Shown: piece by piece, positions 47,836 through 58,783 of the stretch
Layout: the number at the start of each line of letters is the position of its first letter
Position numbering within the stretch: position 1 is the first letter of the stretch
From: Panorpa germanica
Lineage: Eukaryota; Arthropoda; Insecta; Mecoptera; Panorpidae
DNA: 64,000 bases
Assembly (NCBI GenBank): GCA_963678705.1
Contig: OY783211.1
Span: 13,592,603 to 13,656,602 of the forward strand
Direction: 5' to 3'
Notes under the pieces: generated by a model
Told to the model about the DNA's origin: nothing
The model's input: the letters and a program-made list of their open reading frames with translations, nothing else
The model's database searches: none
Translations under genes and position numbers: made by a program

Positions 47836-48345
47836 GATATCATTCCCACTCACTGCTTTAATTTAATGTTGTATTTAATTTAAATTGTTTAGCATATGGC
47901 AATACGCGTGGACATTCACAGCCCCATTTTTAATTTAATTTATTTTTAAAGTTTTCCTAGTTTTTTTTAGAACCTTTACAAGGTCCAATGTTTTAAATTA
48001 AAAATATTAAATTAAGAAAAACTATATTATATTATAACCTCCAAAATGTGAGTAGGATTTACTTTTAAAAGAAATTTAATGTCAGTTTTTGAAAAATATA
48101 GAAGGGAAAATAATTTCTATTATTAATTGTTATTAAAAATAGCAATTTTAATTATTTCATATACAATTTTGTCGAACTGTCAATATTTATTTTACTAACT
48201 ATGCGTACGGACCAACTAAATTAATTAAACTTAAATTAAAACATAAATGTGAAAAGGAATGCTTAAACGAAAACCTGAAATCTAGATTACAATATTAAAT
48301 AAAAACAGTAAGTTAAATATGAAAACAGTGAGTGGGAATGAGGCT
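47836..48345 (+). mobile_element. PIF/Harbinger-like MITE, family A copy 3
   Basis: Left end GATATCATTCCCACTCACTG; right end CAGTGAGTGGGAATGAGGCT with TAA at 48346-48348. About 510 bp, close in length to copy 1. It lies about 1.0 kb from copy 2 in the same orientation. The left target copy reads GAA, so one base has changed or the boundary is off by a base. Confidence 0.8.
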
Positions 48346-48459
48346 TAACAAAAAATGACTCCTGTTACAATGAAGCTGTATCAAAGAATCACATATATAT
48401 TACCTTGAATTATTCTTGAATAAGAATGACCTAAAGCATAGATAATAAAAGACGGTTGT

Positions 48460-48530
48460 CGGGTTTTTGTATCGAACCCGAAGACTTTGCAGTCAGCGTC
48501 TAGCATCTTTGCTCCCGCCCAACATGTTTG
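48460..48530 (-). repeat. tRNA-like SINE head
   Basis: The minus strand has GGGTTCGATAC (48479-48469), a good Pol III B box, preceded at tRNA-like distance by AAGATGCTAGACGCTGACTG. The acceptor-stem ends do not pair, so it is not an intact tRNA gene; a tRNA-derived SINE fragment is the likelier reading. Confidence 0.4.
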
Positions 48531-48679
48531 CATTTTCATCTAAAGTGATTTTTGGTATTCCTGTCAAAACAGTTTTGATGTTTAGTAATAAATCCGTGGT
48601 CCCGAAGTTTCCCGGATTAAAAATCAGTGCTGGACGCAAATAAGTAGCAACAAATTAAGATTGATTAAGGAAAATACAA

Positions 48680-49050
48680 AAAAGTGGGAAACTTCTTCTC
48701 AAAGCAATAGACAATTCGAAAAAGCCATCTTCAGACTATGAACAGGACATACGAGATTGATGCATCAACATTTAATCAGTAAAACAACAGCTCCGCAGTG
48801 CTGGAACTGTCAGACGCAAATAACATTCCATCATCTACTAGTAACTTGCCCGCAATATCAACCGCAAAGAACAAAACACAACATCAATGGTGAACTAAAG
48901 GACATGCTTTCAGACAATCCGTTAGAAATTAAAAAACTGCTCGAATTCCTTACAGATATAAACATAATAAACCAAATTTAATTAAAATAAATTAACTTCA
49001 GGCGAATATGACCTTGTCCTTGAAATCGCCTCAAATACTAAAATAAAGAA
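48680..49050 (+). pseudogene. Non-LTR retrotransposon 3' end, third family
   Basis: The plus-strand frame reads KWETSSQSNRQFEKAIFRL, an in-frame TGA, then TGHTRLMHQHLISKTTAPQC and WNCQTQITFHHLLVTCPQY, ending at 48981. R-L-x-T-G-H-T-R-L followed by C-x2-C ... H-x4-C is the standard C-terminal module of Jockey/I-type ORF2. The TGA lies exactly where the family has arginine, consistent with a CGA-to-TGA change. The 3' region (GGCGAATATGACCTTGTCCT, then GAAATCGCC) is short. The copy is 5' truncated and dead, distinct from families 1 and 2. Confidence 0.82.
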
Positions 49051-50738
49051 AAACTGTTGCTATAACAAATTGAAGATTTTATAACTATTTTATCAAAAAA
49101 ATACCCAAATATATGCATGTAAATACATAAAAAAGCTCAACATCTCTACTTATGTGTAATTGTTTCATATGCATGAATTGTATACTCTTTGTGCTGGTCC
49201 AGTAGCGCACCACCCTCTTGCGCCACCCACCGCGATTTACAGATGCAGTAGAAAACATCCCTCCACAAACACATTCCGTGTTTTAGTTAATTAATCAAAT
49301 TGAAATGTGATTAGTTACAATTCCATTTAAAACGTCATTCGATTAGATTTGAATATACTAATTACTAATTAAAATTAATAGAGAATAATGCAATCTAGTG
49401 GCTAGAATATTTAATTATTTATTAGGTTGGAATTTGTAATTGATTATGTTTGTAGTACATGTTGTTCCATCGGATCGGAATTTTTATATTATTGTTGTCG
49501 ATACACAATCGTTGTGTACTGGAAATGATAAATATATACCGGTACTTAAAATCATGACCTCATGTCTATTATTTTTGTACTTCCGATTCAATTTAAAATT
49601 TATTTTGTATTTAGATTTTAGACCCTCAGAAAAATATGTACGACAACTCTTCGGTCAAGCACTAGAACAACGAAACGCTTTTTATTCCTTTCATTCGTAT
49701 AACATACCTTCACTTTGACCGCTTGAAGAATCTAAAATGCAGATAGTATTATCCGATATATTTTCAATATCCCGTGGTAGGAATATTTATTTTTTATTTA
49801 GAGAAAACGAATTTTGTTTGGTTATTTCTTTTGTGCCGTCACACACACAGAGCTGACATAAGCGTGAAAACAGAAAATCAAATTTTTAAAAAATGACCTT
49901 ACTTAAATTTAATGCTCTTCTGTTCAATCACACGGCAATTTTATATTTATTTTAGCCGCTGTATTCATACTGTGATTAATACAATCGAAACAAATGTAAC
50001 AGCTCTTTGCAACTCTTCAGAGCTTTAGCAACCCTGCCCGCACCCGGCCCCCGCTCCCCGTCCTTTCAACAAAGCGCAGCGTAGACTTTGTAATCTTGGA
50101 ATGTAATTATATAATTCACAACTCTTGTATATTCGTTAACACAGCAATTACATTATTAATTTATATAATGCTTTTGTTTTCTAGAACCCAAAATTTAAAT
50201 AAAAAAGAAGAAGAAAATATTAAAAATTGAAACGATGCAAAACATAAAAATTAAAAAATATTATATGTACGCATAAAAAACATCAAAAAAAAGTTTTTCA
50301 TCATCATGTTGCTAACATTTCGTTCGTTTAGAGAACAGAACTTTACATTAAATATATTTTTATTTTCACCCTCTGCGAATAACTTTTATGGGGTGTTTGT
50401 TTATTTTGTTTCTGTATTTTTTAATACAATTCATATATAATTTTTTTAAATAAAAGTGTTTTTATATGTATTTTATTTTTACTGGCTATGAAATATTACA
50501 TTTAACTTTTAAAGAGTACTTCTGTTTTTTCATATTTATTTAATTTAATGTTTTGAAGTTTATGGACTGCAACTTACAAGTACAATAATCTCTGTTGGGT
50601 AAAGAGGGCGATTCTGTTTGTGTTGTGGAGATTATGTTTGCCCACTACATCTAGAAAGAGACAGACTAAACTCTTTTATGATCTAAGCTTCTTCAAATGT
50701 TCTTCTTGAATGAACTAAACTTTCAAAATCATCAATGA
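49051..50738. other. Unannotated stretch
   Basis: Mostly AT-rich with one GC-rich island at about 50030-50065 (CCCGCACCCGGCCCCCGCTC). A 92-codon frame at 49440-49718 has no recognised motif. Confidence 0.35.
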
Positions 50739-50739
50739 T

Positions 50740-50970
50740 TAGTGCCATCCATTAATTACGTCACACAAAAGGGGGGAGAAAGTCCCCAAAGTGAGAGAAG
50801 ACGTTACAATAAGAATGGGGAAGAGCCAAAAACTTTATGACGTCACATCTAATATAAAATTCGATTAAAAATAAAATTAAGCAAAAGTAACAAATTAAAC
50901 CATTTCTTTTTATAAATGTGTAAATTATCTTTGATCGTGAAGTTTGTGTAACCTAATTTATGGACAACCT
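50740..50970. mobile_element. Degraded Harbinger-like relic
   Basis: Left TGCCATCCATTAATTACGTC and right TAATTTATGGACAACCTCC are imperfect inverted ends related to the TCCATAAATTACG end at 16449. G-rich internal blocks (AAAGGGGGGAG) also match the layout of that group. About 230 bp, non-coding; older than the 16449 element. Confidence 0.6.
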
Positions 50971-50979
50971 CCTCCACCG

Positions 50980-51384
50980 AAGCGTTATTATTATAAATAG
51001 TTAAAATTCTAATAAAATTAATGAATTCATTCGCTTGCTTAAGTTTCGTTAGAGTAAACTTATGATCTTTAAATCATAAGATTCCCGCCAAATACAGTTA
51101 CGAGTATTTAAGCGTTTTTTAAGGACACTTTTTACAACAGAACACGATAAAATTTAAAGGGTAGAACTTCTTTCTTGAATAGAGCATGGAATACGTACAC
51201 TGTACTGTACCTTCAGAAAAACTGCCCTATAAAGTGCAACACTGTTTTTGAAAAGAACACGCTCAAACTTCAACTTTTAACTAGTTACGATCTGTGTTCT
51301 ATTTTATTGCTATTAGAATTGTATATAAATTTACTACAATTTTTATAATTTACATTCTTTAAAAAAAAATCTGATGACACAATG
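50980..51384. other. Unannotated spacer
   Basis: AT-rich sequence with nothing recognised. Confidence 0.3.
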
Positions 51385-51540
51385 GACGAGAGCATTGATG
51401 TTGTACGCAAGACTCTTATGTCTTCAGGTGCAATCTCCGGATCAGAGTTGTATTTTCTAGGTTGGGTTGTTATCAAATTAAATTGATTATATACAGACAT
51501 AACCGTAATCTAATTAGGCAGGCTTATATAATGAGGCGGC
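51385..51540 (+). repeat. Dispersed SINE-like repeat, fullest copy
   Basis: From GAGAGCATTGATG through CAATCTCCGGATCAGAG and TTCTAGGTTGGGTTGTTATC to ATATAATGAGGC. It aligns with 21590-21720 throughout and with 28505-28640 in its 3' half. It has the size and internal-box layout of a SINE; a Pol III origin is unproven. Confidence 0.5.
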
Positions 51541-52410
51541 ACCATAAAATACATGGAGATCGTCGATGATGGAACTCAGCATCTTAAAAATTAAAAAAAA
51601 ATCAATAAAATTTTAAAATAACCTATTTCTGTGACGCTTGTAAATTAGATTAAAATAGATTGCAATGCTATTAGACATTGTTTTAGAAAATATTAATATA
51701 TAAAGATTTTTATGTTTGTTTATTTTTGTCATTGCAATTGTTTGTTATAATTCACATGCATATCTCTGTATATCACACATTACTGCAGGTACGCGATCAA
51801 TTTTACAATTTCGTCTAGACTCGGACATAGAATGTTGTTATAAATTGCTCAAGGTCACAGTGAAACGATCAACTTACAGGTTACAGGTAACACTCCGTCG
51901 CGACGTAGACCTTCAGTCGGTGATCTTTGACATTAAAACAACAAGCTAACAATATTGTGCGTGCGTTAAATGTGTCTGACTACGAAGACATGTCAAATGT
52001 CCGATACAGTTAACTCATTAATGTCAAGATAAGTTGACCTATGTTGACCCCACGACTGACCTAACGACTTTATACCACTTTCGTTATTATTTCATAAAAT
52101 GAAAACCGGAAACGTTTTAACTTGTTTTTAAATTCCAGTTTTTTTATAATTGTAAATGATAACAAATTATCGCTCATATTGCTAAATATTGTTATCTCTT
52201 ACGTACTGATTAAAGGGAAGGAAACATATGGTCAAGATCACAGTATAATATGGTTAATTTGAGGTATTAACTTGCCCTTAGCAGTTCATGTTAGATGCTC
52301 TTCGTTTTCAAGAAAGACACCACCTTTAAATTCTTATAACAAAAATTACTGTAGATTCAAATACAAATTAATACAGTCATACTAATTTTTTGGTTTTTAC
52401 TTAGGAATTT
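51541..52410. other. Unannotated spacer
   Basis: A 77-codon frame at 51716-51949 lies in slightly GC-richer DNA (CTCCGTCGCGACGTAG) but has no recognised motif. Confidence 0.3.
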
Positions 52411-52468
52411 TTGTCATAAAACCATTATAGCACTCAGATAACTATGCTACACAGTAATTTTTACGGTA
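52411..52468. repeat. Lone arm of Tc1-like MITE family
   Basis: TTGTCATAAAACCATTATAG and ACAGTAATTTTTACGGTA match the right arm of the element at 26242-26730. The opposite arm is missing or unrecognisable. It lies about 170 bp upstream of the candidate splice site at 52639. Confidence 0.55.
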
Positions 52469-52610
52469 CATTTTCATTGTACAAATAATATTGTATATAA
52501 AATAAATTATACTCACAAATTTATATGAAAACTAAAAAACTAAATTTTTAATTGATAAAATCATTATATATTTCTATTTTTGAGTGTTCTGTTATGTAGT
52601 CGTACATTAA

Positions 52611-52645
52611 TATTAATAATGTGTTTTCTTTTATTTCAGGTAAGT
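52611..52645 (+). other. Candidate recursive splice site 2
   Basis: TATTAAT (52611-52617, branch-like) is followed by GTTTTCTTTTATTTCAG ending at 52639, and GTAAGT begins at 52640. Acceptor and donor both match consensus essentially perfectly and touch with no exon between. This is the better of the two ratchet-like sites; both lie on the plus strand, 32,283 bp apart. Confidence 0.5.
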
Positions 52646-52659
52646 CTCCTCTTTCCTCC

Positions 52660-55600
52660 TATTGGATTTTAATGACTAAAATAAATGTAACTGTAAGTAA
52701 CATTAGACAATCTGACTACTAATCAGGGTTGGATTTACGCATAGGCTACTTAGACGAAAAGAACGTAGATGTCTGAAGGACTGTAATAACTGTAAGTTGG
52801 GGTTTAACAAAAAAATGTAACAGTTTGACTAGATATAATTGATTTTACTTGAGGGCTATAACAGCAGGTTATAATCAAGTTAATTTAGATAACATTAAGA
52901 AAACTGATTTGATATGCGAAACTGATTGTGCGCTAGGGGTCCTAATGCGCTCCTGATTCTAATGTTTATCAGATCTAAAATGTCTACCAATATAAATAAA
53001 CTGTTTGATTAATATGAGTTTGAAACTGTACATACCATCTTGAGGAGACACTAATTTCTAAGTTAAAATTCATACATGAAATTTACATTTACCGATTTTT
53101 TCAATGTTTCGATAGACGTGCGACTTCAACGTCTTCTCGGCCATCTTGAAAACGCTTAAACTAATCAAACATCTGTGCACGTGATAAAAATTAGTTACCA
53201 TATTCTTCTTTGAATTAAAAATAAATAATAAGTCGTACTAGTACAAATGAAGGTCACTATCAGCAGACTAATATATCTTTAGGCACGAGGGGGGCAACAT
53301 TCGAAAGGGAAAGGTCACGGTACACAGCTGTCGGCCGCATTCGTAGTTCGCCCTTAGTAGCTAGCATCAGTCTCGTTTAGCAATAGGTTCACAGCGTATA
53401 GAAGTGAAAATATTGATGCATGATTGAACATTACATGACTGTAATCCGATATGCCTACAACGGTATTACTGAACGATTGAAGTGAGTAAACAGTAACGCT
53501 AGAGATAGACATCAGCAAAGTAAAAGTTGGATAAAAGTGTTTTGTCAAGTATTACCCTACTTTTATAAACCAATGCATGGATTTATCTTTTTTATTACAA
53601 AATAAATCAGTGCACGAACTTCAAACAAACTGTAAACGTAATAGAGTCGCTAATCTGCCTGTTTTGAAGTTTTGAACTCGTAATATAGTGATTATTTATT
53701 AATAGGATAATACCCGATTTAAAATGCTGTTTACGGTTATTATAACATTGAAATGTTTTTAAAAATCGTATGGTTGGAGCATGAACATATTACAATAGCA
53801 TTAAAGGCCTCTTACACACTGAAATATGCTGAGGTAGGGGACTGAATTTCTGAGTTTGATCGTATCGTTCACCTTCCCGCAAAACTCTACAAAAAAATAA
53901 TTCGAAATATATTGATTGATGCAATCATACAATTTTGACACATATGAAGGTTAGTACTATCTAAAAATCATATGGATTTGTCAATAGTGTCGCCATCTAC
54001 AAATCATCCTACGAACTTATTGAGTGATGTATGATATATCTGTCGTAAAATTTATAATCTGTATTTATATTTACATACAGTTGACCAAAATGTACTACAT
54101 CTATATATCCGGATATGTCGAAATTCTAAATATTACATACACACAGTTTGAGACGTACGCATTACATTATTCCATTATGTACTATGCAATTTTAACAATG
54201 ACATTCTCTAGATTTCTAAATGACATAAACATTTCAGTTGCGATTAACAATATCATTGATAATTGTTAAGATTGCGGAAGCTCCCGCCAAACAAGGTCTG
54301 CGTCTATCAACTCAAGGTTCCGCCAGACTTGTATTAGCAACTAACACGAATAATTTAGTACAATTCCATTTTACTCACACGGTAGTGGCACAGCGGTTCA
54401 GGCTCGTGTATACACATATTAAAAGGCCTCATATACAATTCAACTGGCTCGACCAACAGACTTGTGTTAAAGTGTTCTCAATTAAAAGTCAATAATTATA
54501 TAACACTTATTTATTAATAATCAAATTCAATCAAATATGTCTCTTAAGCGATCTATACGTGCCTAAATTTCAGTGTTGTATCTCTAAAGGATGTGTGTAC
54601 AATGTCAGATACGTACAAGAACGTATTTTCTGGTTCAGAAATCCCAAATCAGTATTCCTGATAAATAGGTACTTCTGTTCCTCTGCATATGTCATGGCCA
54701 GGTCTGGGTTGAAGACACAGCTGTCACACTTGGAGTATTTACAGGGCCAAATAGCGCTAACAGGTCGTTGGTGTGCTCAGCTCGAAGTTCAGCATTTGCT
54801 AAGAAACATATACATGTCTGACAAAACGGCAAGCATTATAATCATTCAGTTTAGTTCAGTTTTAACGTGGTTCAAACGTATCTCAATTTGTATAATTCTA
54901 TATTAGTTGACTATGAATTTAATAATAATGCCGTTTGGAGACAGTAAGCAGTTTTAGCGAATTTATAAGTCTGTAAAGGGAACTAAGACCACTTTCAGGC
55001 ATAAGAAACAACAAGTGTATAAAAACAAAGAGAGTTATGATGTAGTTGTGAAAAAGGTTAAGCAAATTATTCTTCGGCGGTTGAAAAATACGTTAAAGCT
55101 GAAATAGAAGCCCTGTTTTCAATGATTTAATAATAACAATACGTTTTGCATTCAAACCAAATATTATTAAATTATTTTTCAACATAAGTATAAAAATTAC
55201 TTTTATTATTTTTATTTATAAATTATTTTTACTAACATGTGAAGCTCGCGTGTATGGCACCTTTAACAGCAAGACTTGATTGACAATATGACGTATAACA
55301 AAACCTCCATCGATGGCCATTAATATTTACAAATTTTTTCTAATATTAATTTAATATCTTTTTTAATTAATAATTGCGAAATTACAATTGCAATACAAAT
55401 CAACATTGTTAGCTTGAAGGACGAAAACAGTATTTAAAATTTAAATGAACCGCGCGAATAAATATTTCCTGTGGTTAAATCAACAACACGACCAACAATA
55501 ATTGCTGGGTATCTTTTAATATTTTTTTTTAAATATTTTTTTTAATTTGTTTGGCGTGGCAATTATTTGCCTTATAAATAATTTAATACTGCGGTTATTT

Positions 55601-55915
55601 ATTGTTTAATATGCAAAATATGTTAAGAGTGGTATTGTATATGGTAACGGTAAGCATCCACAGATCCGCATGGTTCACGCTAAACGCATTACATTTGTTG
55701 TATCAAACGTGTACGCGTCAAATTTAACTACGGCGCTGTTGATTGGCAGTTTCCAACAAGATTATGTAAGGTTCGGGTTAGAGCAGCGCCAATTTAACAA
55801 GTGACACATTTTACATTTCACTTACACTCATTTTATTACAGTGAGAGTGAGTGAAATACAAAACATCTCATGTTGAAATCGATCTAGTGTGGCCGACACA
55901 AAAAAAAGTAGACAT
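52660..55915. other. Unannotated stretch
   Basis: AAAGGCCTCTTACACACTG at about 53803 resembles a GGCC-type MITE left end without a partner. Frames of 81-115 codons at 54024-54906 carry no recognisable domain. Otherwise AT-rich. Confidence 0.35.
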
Positions 55916-55918
55916 TAA

Positions 55919-56292
55919 GGCCGTCCGCACATGGGTCGACTGATTGCAAACGAGAGCCCCGAATCTGCTCGAACCGAATGAGAGAACACACACGGCACGA
56001 ACGAAACTAAACTGATTTCAAATTGGTTTTGAGCGACTGTGTTTCTAGGTCGCAGAGCAATTACGTTGCATGCTTTTGATGGTGACATCATGAGCAGAGA
56101 TGTGCACAAATACTTTTCACAAGGTATTTAAATACATACGTACAAATACGACTCAATAAAATCCCCAATTATGCTATTCTTAAAAATTCTATAGAGTCAT
56201 GAAACAGGGCTCGACATGGCTCGTTTTTCGTTTTCGTTGGAAACTTCGTTGCGCAGCTAATTTGCAATCAGTCGAGATGTGTGCGGACGGCT
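55919..56292 (-). mobile_element. PIF/Harbinger-like MITE, family B copy 1
   Basis: Ends GGCCGTCCGCACATGGGTCG and (reverse strand) AGCCGTCCGCACACATCTCG continue into CGACTGATTGCAAA on both sides. TAA flanks at 55916-55918 and 56293-56295. The interior matches the reverse complement of the 58305 copy, including GAGCCCCGAA and TTTCTAGGTCGCAG. Non-coding, 374 bp. Confidence 0.85.
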
Positions 56293-56295
56293 TAA

Positions 56296-57143
56296 ATGTA
56301 ACAAAACAACATATAAAACTGTTGCATTTTTCTGCGTTTCAATCTTTCATTATTCAAGTAATAAATCCTGTTTCTAACAATACACCAATTCTTCAACATC
56401 TAAAGCTAATTAGCATCTACGCCCATTAGATAATTTCCTAACACAGTTTCATTATAAATTGTCTGCTCAATATTGAAAGTATCAATTAACGTGTTAACTA
56501 CACGCGGTGGTCTTCAGATAAACTTACTCGTCATTCTAATCCTAAGACCATCTTGTACTATATGTAGGTGGGCGTCTCCCACCCCACCTCGATACGATAC
56601 TATGTTCCGAGTATCCAGAGGTTGGTGAATCGGACAAACACCTCGAGAACCGGTGGGCACTGGGCTAGCTGGCTGGTTACATCTTACATCGATGAACAGA
56701 TGTTCAATGGACTAACTAACATCAGTTTTACATGCGTACAGGCTACAGACAACAAACGATTTATCTAAATTAAATTCATTACTAAAGACGTTTATGTTAG
56801 TTAGTTACATTAGAGAAGACTAACGCTTCGTCCCGACGGACAGCGACTTTTATATGAGTATAATGAGTTTAAATTGATTACAAAGTATTTTTAGCTTAAG
56901 GACGGTTTTAATTTTAAATTTTCAATTAGATTCAATTTTATATTTTAACCTGTATGAATGTTGTGTATGTTGTATTCACAAAACAGAGAATGCGTTTTAA
57001 TTTAAGTTTTTATTTTGCATGTACTTAGCGATTATTCATAAATTATGTTACATTAATTTCACTTCGTTTTAACCCCTTCAGACGCCATTGTAATAGCTTG
57101 TCATACATTTGAAAACAAAAAAAAAAGAAACAAATTAGTCTTA
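56296..57143. other. Unannotated spacer
   Basis: TTAACCCCTTCAGACGCC at about 57069 resembles a piggyBac-type end but has no partner. No gene was seen. Confidence 0.3.
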
Positions 57144-57566
57144 TGCCGGTTTCACACCAGAGAGACTGTTTTGAAAACAGTTTTGTTTTCAAAAAACGAA
57201 ACTAAAACATGTTTTGTTTTATTTCGAAAACAGACTGTTTACACTGAACAGTCTGGTTTTGTTTTTAGTGTTTTTCTGTGTGTCCCATAAAAATTATAAA
57301 CATGATAAACAACAACTGACAAGCGCAAATGTTCACAAGAAACAAAACTGCATGTTCAAACCAAGTAGACTTAAAAATAACAACAAACGTGTTTTTCTTC
57401 GATCTTACAGACTCCAGATGGGAATGTGTTTTATTTACTAAAACAACAACAAAAGACAAAAATGTTTTAAGAACTGTCTCTTTGGTGTAAACATTGGTGT
57501 TTTTGTTCAGAAAAACAAGATTTTGTTCGTGTTTTATTGAACTGCCTCTCTAGTATGAAACCAGCA
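57144..57566. mobile_element. MITE with GCCGGTTTCA ends, 423 bp
   Basis: TGCCGGTTTCACACCAGAGA at the left faces TCTCTAGTATGAAACCAGCA at the right; 25-bp ends with four mismatches. Flanks are TTA and TTG, a near-match to a TWA-type duplication. Subterminal GTTTTGTTTTC-type blocks also mirror each other. Frames inside are not conserved coding sequence. Confidence 0.75.
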
Positions 57567-57689
57567 TTGTATTGCTATCAAATGGAAGTCAAATTTATGA
57601 CTAGATGTAGCGCCACGGGTTCAACTAGTGGTCCAGTCAGTCTCCTATTGCCGCATATAAATAATAACACCCAGTTCGAAATTGATAAT

Positions 57690-57755
57690 TCTCACGCGTA
57701 TTGAACCCTGGACCCTTAACATGCAAACTTAAATCACTGCTGTGTTCAGGCATTT
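57690..57755 (-). repeat. tRNA-like SINE head
   Basis: The minus strand has GGTTCAATACG (57707-57697) preceded by AGTTTGCATGTTAAGGGTCC and CACAGCAGTGATT, closely tracking the A-box-to-B-box region of a tRNA-derived SINE. The ends do not form an acceptor stem. It may extend further on the minus strand, but no second copy was found. Confidence 0.45.
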
Positions 57756-58304
57756 CTTGATTCTATATTTTACAAGACACGATTCGCAAAATATTTCTAA
57801 CATGACCATTTTTTCTTAAACGTGTGTACCTGTATCGTCAACAGCATTAACATATGTGCACATTACGTAAAACTCACCTGGAGACTAATTAAGGCCTCGA
57901 ATTGTTTTTGCTAGACAAAAACCTTCAATTCTTCTGGTTATTACTTATACATGCGTAACCACATTCTATAAAAACGCATATGTTCATTCAAGGAACAGTT
58001 TATGTGAATATATTTACACTTTTACATTATATTTATACGGAGAAGTCATAGATAGTCCCGTGCAGTAGGCACCAACCTTTTCGATTCTGTGTTTTCATCG
58101 GACCCAATTTCTAAACTTTTTCCTTTAAGGCACGTCCTTCTATTACTGGTACATTGATGGTTTATCTAGTGGAAACGGAAATCTGGGAGATGTTGAGCGA
58201 GGTGAGCTACAGGGGGATAAATCGATAACGAAACAATTTTTTGTACTGCATTATAGAATTTTTTGATGCCACAATACAACTATTAGGAGAAGTAAGCAGT
58301 ATAA
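57756..58304. other. Unannotated spacer
   Basis: Nothing recognised between the SINE-like head and the next MITE. Confidence 0.3.
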
Positions 58305-58444
58305 GGCCGTCCCCACACGGGTCGACTGATTGCAAACTCGAAGTTTCCAACGAAAACAAAAAACTCTGTGACTCTATATATATATGTAGTAATTTTTAAC
58401 AATAGCATAATAGGTGATCTTATTGTGTCGTATTGTCATGTATT

Positions 58445-58525
<81 letters not shown>

Positions 58526-58780
58526 ATTTAAATACTTTTGAAAGGTATTTGTGCACATCTCTGCTCATGATGTTCACCATCAAAGGCATGCAACATAATT
58601 GCCTGCGACCTAGAAACACAGTCTCTCAAAATCAATTTCAAATCAGTTTAGTTTCGTTCGAGCCGTGTGCGTTCTTTCACTCGTATACACGTGCGTTCTC
58701 TCACTCACAACACAATTCCATTCGGTTCGGGCAGTTTCGGGGCTCGAGTTTGCAATCAGTAGACCCATGTGCGGACGGCC
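58305..58780 (+). mobile_element. PIF/Harbinger-like MITE, family B copy 2
   Basis: Ends GGCCGTCCCCACACGGGTCG and (reverse) GGCCGTCCGCACATGGGTCT, with TAA at 58302-58304 and 58781-58783. Opposite orientation to copy 1. It carries a TA microsatellite in its middle and is about 100 bp longer as a result. The 134-codon frame across it is a TA-repeat artefact. Confidence 0.87.
58447..58518. repeat. TA microsatellite, 36 units
   Basis: 72 bp of uninterrupted TA inside the family B MITE, followed by TGTGTGT. Likely hypervariable. It generates IY-repeat frames on both strands that are not genes. Confidence 0.95.
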
Positions 58781-58783
58781 TAA

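Noticed and set aside
54024..54906. Frames of 81, 85 and 115 codons in succession
   Set aside because: They are in different phases, with no domain, no codon regularity and no splice sites linking them.
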